Shown here piece after piece: positions 25,343-36,330 of a stretch of 64,000 nt of DNA. A program made the position numbers and the translations under genes. The stretch spans positions 62,001 through 126,000 of the forward strand of contig JAMYHL010000027.1 in NCBI GenBank assembly GCA_025531455.1, written 5' to 3'. The stretch comes from Apiotrichum sp. Y4204. Lineage: Eukaryota > Basidiomycota > Tremellomycetes > Trichosporonales > Trichosporonaceae. The notes below the pieces were generated by a model. The model was not told where the DNA came from. It did no database searches and saw only the letters and a list, made by a program, of their open reading frames with translations. The stretch's first letter is position 1. The number at the start of each line of letters is the position of its first letter.

Positions 25343-27760
25343 TTTTCTGAGAGTGAGAGTGGAAAATGGAGGATGAAGAGAAAGACAAAGGAGAAAAGGA
25401 AGGTGTCGGTGCTTATACGTGGTTTTTTTTTTCGGCCACCTGGCGGGGGAAACGGGAGAACGCGGCTAGCTTGGTAGCTCTGGTAGCGCTGGCGTGCTGG
25501 CCTCGCTGGCGTGCTGAGAATGGTCTGAGAGTTGCGCTGGCGTGCTGGCGTGCGATGATTCGATGCCCACGGTTCTCTAATCGAGAGGAGAGATGTGCGC
25601 ACCTTCCCCTTTCTGCCTTCTGGAATGTGACTGGCTACGCGCAGGGTAACAGGAGAAAGGGCAATATTGAGGGATTCTGCCTGGGTGCCCCGTTCTCACC
25701 CAGCCCAGCCCCGCGGGTTGGGGGCCGTGGCTGTGGCTGGTTTCCAAAAGTACAAAGGGGGAGGATAATGGGCTAAGACTAATGGATTCTAATGGAACCT
25801 CACGGAAAAATAACCAAACGTCACGCAATACGCAATTACTCTCCGCCCAACGCACACCCAGCCTCCCAGCTCTCAGCGTATAATCAGAGACCGGGTTTTT
25901 CCGTTCCGTTATTTTCATTCTTTTTGGATTGCCTGGATGCACCCAAAACCATATGCTCGATTTTCTATCGGAACGGGCAAACCGAAGAACTGTCATTATA
26001 CCGTACAATCGTCCCATCCAGACCACCGCATCGACTGGCCGGTAGGGGTAGCTAGCGATGGGGAGCAACGCAATGAACGGGGGACAACGGGGCCGCGGCA
26101 CGAGGCCCCAGTCTTGGGTTGTTTTGTATTGTTGGAGCAATCACAGTGCAAAGTGCAATGGTGGCATTTCAGGGATGCTGGCTGGTTGTGGTTTTTTGGT
26201 GATGCACGCGTGCGCGCTGGGCAGCAGACGCAGAAAATGTTGGAAATCAACCAATCCTTAATCCTCCACGCCCAGCTCGCCCGTCAAATCGAACGTGCCA
26301 ACGCCCAGGATCGAGTCGAGCTAGTTGAGGGCTTTGAGGGACATCCAGGGCCAGTATGTGATGACAGCGTTGTTGGGCGCCGTCGGGCAGAGAGAAGCGG
26401 CGCGCTCGCCCGGTCTGATAGGGGCTGTTGGCTGTTGGCATCGCGTCATCCCGTGGCTGAGGCATTCGCCAGCACGAGAATTCGTAGATCCCAGCCGCAA
26501 CGCGTGGCCGACGTCGTGCTCGCTGACATGGGCGATGAGGTGCTCAGTGCACGGTGACAAGAGGTGAGTGCCATGTTGTAGTCGCGCTAGTCGCTGCCCT
26601 GTCACTTGTTCTTGCTGTATTGTCACTGGTTTCTCCCGTCACTGCACAGAGGCCGTCTGAGCAAGATGATGTTTACAGTTGGTGCCCTCTCCGTTGAGCG
26701 GTGCTGCGCCGCGCTCGCCGGTCAGTCGCGGCCAGTCGGCAACATATCAGATATCAGACCCAGCCACCGTAGCAATTCGGACTGCGGTATCTGTGATATC
26801 AGGGTTGAACGGGTCCTCCGCCCCGCTCTTGATCGGACAATCCGGAGTACCATAGTACCATAGCACCATAGCACCCATAATGGACATGCCCCTGGCACCC
26901 TGAGACCAGGAGCAGGCGTGATCGACCCATCTCCGGTACAACAGAGCGGGCTCGGCGGTCTGCGGCTGTATGACCGACGTACCGACGACTGGCAGCGTCT
27001 AGCGTGATCCGTGACGCGACGCGGAGGCAACGTTTGAGCTGCTCGCAGCTTGGCGGCCGGCGGACGCGTGATGCCGTGGCACGTTTCCTGGTCAGGCACG
27101 TTCATGCACGGTCTTGAACAGACTCACAGCCGCCGCATCGGCTGGTCGGCGGCGTCATTGTGGACATCGCGTCCATGTCCATTCAGACGGCCATCTTTCG
27201 GTCCCGTTGGTTCCGCAGACCATTGCGTCGAGTTGACGATGAAGCTGGTCATGCGGATCAGTCATCAATGTGGGGCTATACTCGGGGAACCGTGAGGAGC
27301 ATGAAGAGTGATGATCCGCGGAGGTTAGGTAGGATGAGTGGCAACCGACGGGGGAGGACAGGCGAGGAGCGAGACAGATATCGTCCGATGTTGTGAGACG
27401 CGGAGAAGCTGACGAGTATGACGAGAAGGACAGTGATATATGATCGCCCAGATGGACTTGCCTGCTTGTCATGCTTACCGGTTTGTGATATATATCTAAA
27501 GCCTGCGCACTCTGTCTCCGTCTGTCGTTGGTGGTGGTGCGGACGTTGCGGTCGACCTGTGTGGTCGTCGATTCCGGCCACGCGAGGCACTCTTCATGTC
27601 TTCTGAGCTTCAGAGGTCACACCGCCAAACAAGATTAGATTATCCACGGCCTAGGGAATGACGCAGAAGCCGTAGAGAATCAAAGAAGAAACCGAGTGCG
27701 TCGCAACATTGACACATGTCGTCATCATACAGTGGATCAAATACATCTACAACATGCACT
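25343..27760. other. 2.4-kb gene-free region upstream of MET6
   Basis: Holds the MET6 promoter and the 3' flank of the NSRP1-like gene. A T10-11 tract lies near 25422-25432. A short tandem repeat is listed at 26848. Open frames in 25.9-27.6 kb are short and unrecognisable. I find no TCACGTGA box close to MET6. Confidence 0.5.
26848..26871 (+). repeat. Short tandem repeat, 8-bp unit x3
   Basis: TACCATAG, TACCATAG, CACCATAG in direct succession, followed by a partial fourth copy (CACCCATA). Confidence 0.85.
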
Positions 27761-29081
27761 CTACTCCTTCACGCGCTTCCTCTGCGCCGCCTCCTCCTCT
27801 CTAGCGCGTTTTCTCGCGAGTGCGCGCTCCCTCGCCTCATTCCGGCGCTTGGCAGCCTCGCCGTCGTCACCCTCCCGGCGTCTCCGTGCCGCCTCCTCTT
27901 CCTCCCTCGCCCGTGCCTCGGCCGCAGCACGCTTCTTCTCCTCCTGTTCGCGCATCTGGTCGGCGAGCCGCGCGCGCTCGCGTGCCATCCGCTCGCCATA
28001 GCTCGCTGAAGCCCCCACCGCGCGTGAAACGTACGGCTTGTTCCGGTCGTCATCAGTCGGCCTATTCCGCAGCCCGCCGAGCGAGTCGGGGAGCGAGGGA
28101 CCGGGCTTGCGAACAATGTTCAGGCCCGCCTTAAGCAGAGACCGCTTGTCCACCACCTCGCCCTCGTCGTTAATCTCGATCTCCTTGCCTGTCTCGCTGT
28201 TAATCGTATGACTCCCTGCCGCGAGTTTGGGTTTTGCCGATGCACTAGCGGCCGCCTCGCGAGCGAGCAGCGGGTCGTACTCTTCCGTATCGTCGAATGT
28301 TGTCGCGGGTGGTGGTCGAATGGCGAGGGACGGTCCTGGTGCTGGCGCACTACTGGCTGCAACTGCCGCCGCGTGCTTCGCCGCCTGGTCATCCAGCATT
28401 GATCGGTACATCCCGCTGAGCCCCGGGCCCTTTGCGCTCTTACGGAGCTCCTCTGAAAAGTCAGCACAGAACCACACTCAAAAACCCACCTTCACGGCGT
28501 TTCTCCTCTTCTTCAGCGAGGCGAACTTCCTCCATCTGCTTGCGGTACGCCTCGGTGACAAACTTGTCCTTGTCGGCAAACTCGTCGCCCTCCTTCTCAC
28601 GCTCGCGCTCGAGCATCTTCTCCTCGGCACGCAGCCGGTCGAGCTTCCGCGTCTGCGCAGCGGCAAGAAAGCTCTCGATGTATTTCGGCTTCTTCTCCGC
28701 ATTCGCCTCCTTGCGCGCGGCCTCGAGCGCCGCCTCCGCCGCCTTCATCCCGTCGTACACCCCGTCATAGTCGAATACGCTCTGGTCAATCGCGAGCGCG
28801 GCCTCCTGCGCGCGCCGCTCCGACCGCGAGAGCAGCGTACTCGGCGGCTTCTTGGTCCCAGGAGCAGGGGCAGCCCGTGGCGGCGCGTCGTCCTCGTCGT
28901 CGCCGAAGATGTTGCCGGCTGGTTTTGGGGCTGGCTTCGCGGCAGGCTTTGGCGCAGCCTTTGCGCGCGCCATCAGCATCTCCATGTTGGACATGCCTCC
29001 CGAGCCCCCGGAGCCAGCAGCCGGTGCGGCTGGTTTTCCCCCGCCGGGCTTGCCGAGCGCGATCGAAATCTTGCCGTCCAT
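27761..29081 (-). CDS. NSRP1-like (DUF2040) nuclear splicing regulator
   Basis: Exons 28490-29081 and 27761-28452 with a 37-nt intron give 427 residues. After a Gly/Ala/Pro-rich N-terminus (residues 1-75), the NSRP1/CCDC55 domain spans about residues 95-210: VFDYDGVYDGMK, then KKPKYIESFLAAAQTRKLDR, then EKMLEREREKEGDEFADKDK and FVTEAYRKQMEEVR, all in the family order. In animals the protein sits in nuclear speckles and affects alternative splicing. The C-terminus (residues 330-427) is a long Arg/Glu/Ala-rich helix, likely coiled coil, ending in a basic RKRVKE. No membrane or signal segments. Confidence 0.88.
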
Positions 29082-29253
29082 GCTGGAGTGTGTGTGAGGA
29101 TGTCAAGAACGAACGGTGCGAGGGTTTGTTCATAAGTATTGGTACATGTTGGTGGCGACAACCGGTGCGGCATTGAGCGGCATTGTCGGGCGCCTAAGAG
29201 GCCGAATTAGGTATGCGCAGAGCAAGGGGGCCTGTCTGTTTCGTGATTAGTGC

Positions 29254-29265
29254 ATCACGTGACCC
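29254..29265. promoter_or_regulatory. E-box between NSRP1-like and MAPEG genes
   Basis: ATCACGTGACCC with the TCACGTGA palindrome, in the 474-bp region between two divergent genes. Identical (reverse complement) to the 12-mer upstream of RAV1. Confidence 0.4.
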
Positions 29266-29449
29266 AACGGCGAGGCTATCACCGTGCCCGACGGCCTCGA
29301 GGCACCGATCGCACAAGGCCGACGGTAGACACCGGTATTGCGAGACGCGCGCGTCATTGTCGTGTGTGCGCGTGTGCTGTTGCTGTCGATGCTCTGCATG
29401 CTCTCTGCCCTCGGTGGCCGGCGTCGCGGCGTCTGCGACGAGACCACCA

Positions 29450-29456
29450 TATATAG
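29450..29456 (+). promoter_or_regulatory. TATA box of the MAPEG gene
   Basis: TATATAG, 106 bases upstream of the ATG at 29556. Confidence 0.5.
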
Positions 29457-29555
29457 CCAGCGCTGCAACCTTGTTCTCGAGCCAATGCCACCATAACTGC
29501 TTCACTAGCTTCACTCGCTGCATTGCACTCACACTCACATTCATATCACCTCAAG

Positions 29556-30260
29556 ATGTCTTCGATGTCCTCGTTCGTCCTCCCCCCCGCCTTTCCCATT
29601 ACCGGCGTCGGACTCCTCTCCGTCGTCTTCCTCGACGTGAGTAGGAGCTCAGATGAATCAAAGCGGCTTTTTGAACGGCGCTAGTCCTCACGGATCTTCG
29701 GATCTCAGGCCGTCTAGCCATATAACCAAGAGTTTCATGCTTCAGATCCTCACACCCAGATCTTCCAGATCCTCCAGGTCGTCAAGCAGCGCAAGGCCGC
29801 AAAGGTCGCGTACCCCAAGCTGTACGCGAGTGACACCGAGGCCGCAGCCGACCCCGCAAAGTTCAAGTTTAACTGCACGCAGCGCGCACACGCAAACCTC
29901 CTCGAGGTGCTGCCGATCAACCTCGCGCTGTTTGGATACCTGAGCCTGTTCCACCCCAAGTTTGCGACGGGCACGATTACCGCGTGGGCGTTTGGCCGTC
30001 TCTTCTACGCTGTATGTCTGGCAGTTGGGGAATTCTCTGACAGTAGATCAACTACTCGACTGGCACGGTTGCCAAGCGCGTGAGTGCCCGGTGGAGCACA
30101 CCGTTTACCGGGGTGTCTCAACTCACCTTTTACTTCAACCCCCGCTGACATCCAGAACAACGGCCTCGCCAAGATTGCCTCCCTTGCGCAGCTCGTCCTC
30201 ATCGGCGCTGCCGTGTACGTCACCGGCACCGAGGCGCCCAAGTTCATTTCGCTCAAGTAG
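29556..30260 (+). CDS. MAPEG-family microsomal glutathione S-transferase (MGST3-like)
   Basis: Four exons, 29556-29636, 29760-30011, 30047-30079 and 30156-30260, all joined in phase 0, give 156 residues. Introns are 123, 35 and 76 nt. The family signature FNCTQRAHANLLE follows a basic loop (VKQRKAAKVAYPKLYA), as in MGST3. Four hydrophobic segments fit the MAPEG fold: about residues 13-30, 70-90, 95-112 and 128-146. MGST3-type enzymes in the ER or outer mitochondrial membrane conjugate glutathione and reduce lipid hydroperoxides. Exon 3 is only 33 nt (11 codons). In exon 2 the acceptor was placed after CACACCCAG because only this keeps the frame into IFQILQVVKQRK; other AGs lie nearby. Confidence 0.92.
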
Positions 30261-30562
30261 AGAGTGGTTTGATCGTGATGCAGAATCTGAAGGGTTGGAA
30301 GGAAGCGCTGGTGCTCACGGGCTCGTAGGCTGCATGACTTACAGAACCGAAGCACCATAATCTCAGGTTCGACAGGTCCGGCAATCGGTAGAGCGGAAGG
30401 CACGAGGCATCGTGTTCAACAATGCCACAGACACAAGCGGCCGTTCCAGCGAGGACATGGATGTGACGAGCGGCAGTACCACACTTTGCAAACCTGACCG
30501 AGGAGTATCATAAATCATAACATCTCCTAACTAACAAACACGATAACTATCACACAGTCCCG
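30261..30562. other. Short convergent intergenic region
   Basis: Between the ends of the MAPEG gene and the BRCT gene. Nothing recognised. Confidence 0.5.
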
Positions 30563-33500
30563 TCACTCATCACGGTGCACATAGCTTTTACGCAGCGGCG
30601 ACCCGACCTTGGCTGGGGGTTCAGCAAATCTCCTACAGCTCAAGACTTACGCGCATACCGTATCGCGGATGCAGGACGGACACTGAGTTTTGGGCGGCTT
30701 GCCCCTCCAGTGCCAGTTGGTCCCACCGCGTTTTCGTTACCCGGTTTGCCCAGGAGCTTGGGCTGCATGCTCTTCTTGCGCGCGAACACGGCCTCGTTGT
30801 CGAGATTGACCGTGAATCCGTCTTCGGGAACGCGGGCTCCCGCGCGTGCACAACTCGTGAGCCACGTCGCGCCCACAACCTTTGGGCGCTGCTCGCGCTC
30901 GAGGCGGCGCACAAAGTTTGCAGTGGACGGCCGGCCCTCTTTCCAGATTATATGCGTGCAGCTCTCGGTCGGGCGCTTGAGGAGCACCTTTGCGCCGCAG
31001 CGCTTGAGCATCTCGATGTAGCTGTTGCCGCCGAAATCGCCCTCGGTGGTGTAGACGTCCACATAGGCAACGACGCCCTTGAGATATGTGCCGTGCGCGC
31101 CGCCCATGACGTCTGCGTGGCTGCCGGTGTTGAGCGTCTGCTCACCGACTGTAGCGAGGGGCGGACGCGTCGAGGCGCTCTTCGTGAGCCGCGACGGCGG
31201 ACGGACCTTGCGCACGCTCGAGCCATCGTCCTGCATTACGGGAGGTGCGCTTATGCGCATCGGGCGCGGCGCTGGGGTAAATTTGCGCGGCTCGGACGGC
31301 TTGCGCAGGCGGGTGAGCAGGTCGGACATGCGCATCAGATCGCGGGAGGTATCCTCCTGCCGGGTGGACATGGACAGCGACATGCGTGACGGCGGGCGAG
31401 CCGGCGGCGGAGACGGCGTCCGAGCAATGGCTGATGCTCCACGTGTGGGTTCCGAGACGGACCGCGGCGATGGTGGGTCCACGTCCTTTTCATCTACCAT
31501 GCTTGGCGGTGGCACGGGATTGGACACGACGCGGGCGGTCTGGTGCCGCAGCGGGCCGGATCCAAGAGAGGATGGATACGACGCCTTGCGGAGAGCATCA
31601 CCAGACGATGAGGGTATGTTCGGACCTGTAAGGCCGAGGGCCGGGCGTGATGACGGGCGTCGAATGGGTAGACCGGAGCTTGGCAGCCTGGGGAGAGGGG
31701 GCTGCTCCAGTGTCGACAGCGACTGGCGGCTGGTCGCAACAGGAATGCCCGAAGGCGCCGGGGCAGGCGCGGTCGCGGTCGAGGGAGTGGAAGCAGGTGC
31801 GACTGGGATCGAGGGCTCGGCCACGGCCGCCCTCGGTTCTGCAACCCCAGGCTGGGAATCAACCTCTATCGGAACATCCTTCTCCAGCGAAGGGGTCACA
31901 TCTTTCGCGACATCATCAGACTGGTGACCCTCGGCGGCGGGGTCAGGCATCTGTTCGTCCTGCTTCATCTCAGCCTCCTGAACCGGGACCTTCTCCTCAA
32001 CCACAACGTTCTCTTCCTCCTCTGCTCCTTCCTTCTCTTTCCCCTGAGCTCCATCGCCTTCCTCAGCTGCTTCCGCAACTCCCGCCGCGTGCTGATCGAT
32101 AACCACGTCATCGGGATCCGTAACGCATATCGCCGGCGGGGGCGGCATCGCGACACGCGGTGGTGTCTTGGAACGCGGAGGACGGTAGAATGGGTCATCC
32201 TCATCCGGCGCCGGGCGGCGGGGCCCACTCATACCCGCAAGTCGCGTGTCGATGCGGAGTGGGGGACGCGTCGCAGGGGAGTCCGTGTCGTGATCCGCAC
32301 GCAGGGTGTTGATCCTGTGCGCGAAGGTCTTTGGCCTTGACTGCGGGGTAGGCGCGGCTTCTGGCGGCGTGGCGATTAGAGGAGCGTACCCTGGCGGAGT
32401 GGCGAGCGGGGGATAACCCTGTTCCACTGTGCGCTCCGCGATGCGGGGAGGAGTTGGCGGGCGGATGATTACGGCGCCGGCGGCTGCGTCGGATGCGCCA
32501 GCGCCGAGGCGGAGGATCTCGCGGGCAGGCGTGGGTGGAGTGCCGTGCCCGGCGGGTGACCAAGGCGTGCCACGGGATGCGACTCGAGGCGTGCTATGAG
32601 TTGCAGCTTCGTTTGACTGCGGTGCAGCAGTACTCGGCTCAGTCGCAACGTTGGGTGGCTCCGCCGTGGTCGAGATAGAAGATGGCGGTCGAGCAAAGAA
32701 GGTGAACCGCGCCGTTGGTGGTGTCAATGTCGGCGTGGTGGAAGCATTGGACGTGAGGCTGTCCCGCGGCGGGGGTCCCTTTGGTGTCGTCGTTTTTGCC
32801 GGGGAGTCGACCTCCATAGGCTGGGCAGATGCAGGGGTCGATGCGTAAGGCGTGTCGGTGGGGATGACTGTGTCCGTCGGGAGGACAGAATCAATCTCCA
32901 TGGGCGCCTCACTTGCTGTAGACGGTGCATCAACTTCCACACCCGTGAAGTTGTCAGGAATCTCTTGCCGAGGTTGAGCCACTTCCCCTGTTGCCACTTC
33001 GCTTGATTCAGCAATCGTGGCCAGCGCCAGAGGAACAGGCGGCTCAGCAAGTGCATGGAACAACTGGGCATCAACACACGCGACCGCGACTTCCATCACG
33101 GCCGTGTTGCTCGAATTGACCCCTTCCGGAGAAGAGCCAGCTCCAGCCGCGGGACGGACCGCCTCGACGCGCGCGCGTTTCCTACCCTGCTCGCCCTCGC
33201 CAAACTTGCGCTTACTCCCCGCCGCTGGCGGGGGCGACGGCGGACTCGGCGCGCTTTCAGCGGGTGTGGGCGGCGCCGGATTACGCCGCGTGCCAATCCG
33301 GCGGGTGGGTATGCGGCTCTTGCGGATGCTTCCTGCGAGGCGCGGGTTGCTTGATGGTTGAGAGGGGGCAGGTGTCGTCGCGGTACTCGGTCCAGCGAGG
33401 TTGTGAGGTGTAAGTGGGCGTGATTGCGGTTTAGCTGCATTCGGGGCGTTCTGAGCACGGCGGACAGGCTGTCGGTGACGGATGGATTGCGGCTGGACAA

Positions 33501-33597
33501 GGCGTGACTGGGATGGAGCGGGCTGCGGGGTAGTGCCGGCGGCGAGTGACTCGCGGCGCGCCATCGAGCGCGTGCGCGCAGCTAGCGGGACGGCCAT
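30563..33597 (-). CDS. BRCT-domain protein resembling microcephalin (MCPH1)
   Basis: A long first exon (30651-33597) and a short second exon (30563-30612) give 998 residues. Residues 1-800 are Pro/Ala/Ser/Thr-rich and disordered, with an RKRARVE basic cluster and many SP/TP sites. A single BRCT domain spans about residues 839-928: LKGVVAYVDVYTTEG, GAKVLLKRPTESCTHIIWKE, VVGATWLTSCARAG, with the key Trp in place. This is closest in style to BRCT1 of MCPH1, a chromosome-condensation and DNA-damage protein. The frame read straight through stops soon after IRYA. A 38-nt intron with a perfect GTAAGT donor and CTGAAC-CCCCAG end replaces those last residues with APKVGSPLRKSYVHRDE. An in-frame ATG at 33783 would add 62 residues; I prefer 33597. 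Confidence 0.82.
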
Positions 33598-34305
33598 GTT
33601 CTGGTGTGAGCGGTGTCGGTGGATGGAGCGTACCGCATGCCACGCCGCGGACAGGATCGGACCTATAGGGACAGACACGAGTGGATGGAAAGATGATGAG
33701 ATTGACAGAGATGGAGAACGAGATCTGTTGACTTTGGGGTGGATTGTTTGGATCTGTCTCACAAAACAATCAGTCGCGTCCATTTGATCCCGCTCTCCGT
33801 CATGTTGTCACGTTCCCTCCACACAGCACATCCCCGGATCCCCGATATGCATACCATCTCGCATCCAGCATCCCTTCATACCCTCCTTTACAACATTACA
33901 CATCTCCTGCATGCTTCGCTGGAGAGTGGATGTCAATAGACCCAGGTACTGACCTCCGCACCATTTCCTCCTTCTCAAACTGATTTCTGACGGCATCTGA
34001 CTCCAGTGCAACGTACTCCCTTCACCATGATTTATGAACCGATACATACCCGCGGGGCAGCATACGGAATATGAATGTAAAGAAAGAGTAAAGACTACCG
34101 TGAGTTAGGCTAATACGGCGCTGCCGGAGAAGCCGGATGACCGAGAACTAGAGATACACAATTGAGATGGTGAAGATAGGAGAGAATGTAGGGTGGGGTG
34201 GACGTGAAGGCCGTGCTAAGGGAGGTCATCCGTACTTTGGGTCGTGCCGAGTCGTACACGGAACTCGTTACGTTGCCGCTGGGGCAAGCAGAGCTGGACA
34301 GTGCC
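33598..34305. other. Intergenic, promoter of the BRCT gene
   Basis: About 700 bases between two minus-strand genes. No further gene seen. Confidence 0.5.
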
Positions 34306-36330
34306 TTAGAGGACGCGCTTGGAACGCTTGTGGGCACGAGCCTTCTTGCACTTCTTCGGTTTGGGCGCGGCGGGCGAGGAACCAGCAGCGACAGTAGTCT
34401 CCTGAGGGGCGGCAGTGGTGCCCTGAGCAGCAATGGTGGTGGTCTTCTCGGAGGCCGAGTCACCGCCAGTGGCGAGGGCGCCGTTTCCGGTGGCCACAGA
34501 GGACACCTGGGTAGCAGCCGAGGCAGTCTGCTCGACAACGACGCCATCAGTGGGAGCAACAGAGGAGTCGGCAGCGCTGGAGGTGGCCGAGGTCTCCTCC
34601 TCCTTGAGGAGGCCAACGACGGGGACGGGGGCTGTGGGAACCGACGAGGACGCAGCCGGGGTAGCGGGAGAGGCGCCGGAAGAGGCGCCGGAAGAGGCGG
34701 CAGCGGAGGCTCCAGCGGCGGGGGCAACAGAGGAGTTGGCGGAAGCGGTGGAGGAGCTGCTCGAGCGCTCCGAAGGCGCGGCAGTCGTGGTGGCGGCGGG
34801 CTGCTGGGCCTGGGGCTTGGCGCCAAGGGCCGGGTCAACAGCGTTGGTGGGGCGGCGGAGGCCGTACTGCTCGAACGGCAGGTAGGTCGTCGAGGGCGAA
34901 GGCAGGTTGGGGTCGGTGGCCCACTGGCCCTTGTCGAAGATGCCGGGGCCGTTGACCTCATCGTAAGCGGGAATACCGCCCATCTTGGCGGTGAAGTCCT
35001 TGTCGCCGTTACCCCACTCGGTGCTGTCAGGGGTAACAATGTAGTCGAGCTTGGGGAACTGTGCGAAACGGGGGTAGCTGACCTGCTTACCCCAAGGGAT
35101 AATGTACGAGTCGCGACCCATAGGCTTGGGGAAGGAGCCGTCGGCGTTGGGCTTCCTGTTGACGGGGATGCTGGACTCGCAAGACATCTCACCAATAAGA
35201 GCCTGGGGGGGAGCCCACTTGGGGTTACCCTTGAACCACGGGCAGGTCTTGGGCTTGAGGTCGCCGCCGTCACGGTCCCAGCGGGGGTTGCAGCCGGGAA
35301 GCTGGTCGAGGGGCTCGAACCATCCAATGTCCTCGTCGGGGATGAGGCCCTGGTGACGGCAGTTGGAACGGGTGTCGCCGTCGTCGAGGTGAGGGGCGAG
35401 AGGAGGGCAGTTCTGGAGCTGGTCTCCGGGGCCGCCGCTGTGAGCGCCGCACTGCTCAATGGCAGCACTGAGGACGTTGGAGTCCCAGCCGTTGACAAAG
35501 TCGGCGTGGTAGGAAAGACCGGTGGTGTCGCCGTTCGAGAGGATCACATTGTTGACGTCGCCGGTGCGCCACTGCTGCTTCTGAGAGTCGGTGAGGTAGT
35601 AGAAGGACTCGAGGAAGATGTGCGGGTACATGATCGGGTGGCTCTCGGGGCAGCTGTCGCCGTCACGGACCTGGAAGACCTCACCACCACCAGTGCTGAT
35701 GGGCCAGGTAAGGTGCGAGTAGTGGTCCCACGAGTCGAGCGACTGGTTCGCCCAGCCGCAGGACGGGAAGTGGATACCAAGGGCAATGTTGCCGGGCTTC
35801 TCGCCGTTGGTGTTGGTGCCGTTGGGGAGGTAGAAGCCGGTGCCCTTCTGGTCGTACTTAAAGTCGTTGCTAAGAGCGTTCTCGTTCCACTGATACCGGT
35901 TGACGCCGTTGCCGACGATCATGCGCATGCCGGGAGGGAAGGGGTGGACCTTGCGACCCTGGTTGATGAAGTAGTAGATACGCGACTGGTGGGGGATAGG
36001 CTCGTACTTGTTGTCAGGACGAATGTAGTAGAGCGAGGGGACCCAGTAGTTGGAGCCGTCAGCGCGGACACCAGTGCCGGTGCAGCCGGACTCGAGCATC
36101 TGCTGCGGGCTGCTGAGGGTGGAGCGGAAGTTGCAAGTACCGTAGACGGAGTGGACGTGGCCGCCGACACTGTCAGAGTTCATGATGGGGTCGATACGGG
36201 CCTGGACACAAGGGCGAACCATGGGGATGGCGAAGAGACCGCTGGAGGCGAGGGCCGGAGAGGCGAGAAGGGCAGCCGCGGCGGCAATGGCGCCGACGCG
36301 GCGGTAGTTGTTGCTGTTGTCCTGGGCCAT
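34306..36330 (-). CDS. Secreted DUF1996-domain protein with Ser/Ala-rich tail
   Basis: Single exon, 674 residues. Residues 10-32 are a hydrophobic, Ala-rich signal or anchor segment (VGAIAAAAALLASPALASS). The DUF1996 domain follows, about residues 40-330, beginning RIDPIMNSDSVGGHVHSVYG with the conserved His-x-His, and including MRMIVGNG, WNENALSNDFKYD, IHFPSCGWANQSLDSWDHYS and SHPIMYPHIFLESFYY. The function of DUF1996 is unknown; such proteins are extracellular in fungi. A second Cys-containing segment runs to about residue 480. The last 150 residues are Ser/Ala/Thr-rich (probably O-glycosylated) and end in a basic patch (KPKKCKKARAHKRSKRVL), not a GPI signal. A TATATAT string at about 36540 could be its TATA box. 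High GC3 gives a long antisense shadow. Confidence 0.9.
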   Translation of the reverse strand: MAQDNSNNYRRVGAIAAAAALLASPALASSGLFAIPMVRPCVQARIDPIMNSDSVGGHVHSVYGTCNFRSTLSSPQQMLESGCTGTGVRADGSNYWVPSLYYIRPDNKYEPIPHQSRIYYFINQGRKVHPFPPGMRMIVGNGVNRYQWNENALSNDFKYDQKGTGFYLPNGTNTNGEKPGNIALGIHFPSCGWANQSLDSWDHYSHLTWPISTGGGEVFQVRDGDSCPESHPIMYPHIFLESFYYLTDSQKQQWRTGDVNNVILSNGDTTGLSYHADFVNGWDSNVLSAAIEQCGAHSGGPGDQLQNCPPLAPHLDDGDTRSNCRHQGLIPDEDIGWFEPLDQLPGCNPRWDRDGGDLKPKTCPWFKGNPKWAPPQALIGEMSCESSIPVNRKPNADGSFPKPMGRDSYIIPWGKQVSYPRFAQFPKLDYIVTPDSTEWGNGDKDFTAKMGGIPAYDEVNGPGIFDKGQWATDPNLPSPSTTYLPFEQYGLRRPTNAVDPALGAKPQAQQPAATTTAAPSERSSSSSTASANSSVAPAAGASAAASSGASSGASPATPAASSSVPTAPVPVVGLLKEEETSATSSAADSSVAPTDGVVVEQTASAATQVSSVATGNGALATGGDSASEKTTTIAAQGTTAAPQETTVAAGSSPAAPKPKKCKKARAHKRSKRVL

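Noticed and set aside
25937..26557. 206-codon plus-strand frame in the MET6 upstream region
   Set aside because: No family match, no codon bias, and equally long frames overlap it on the other strand.
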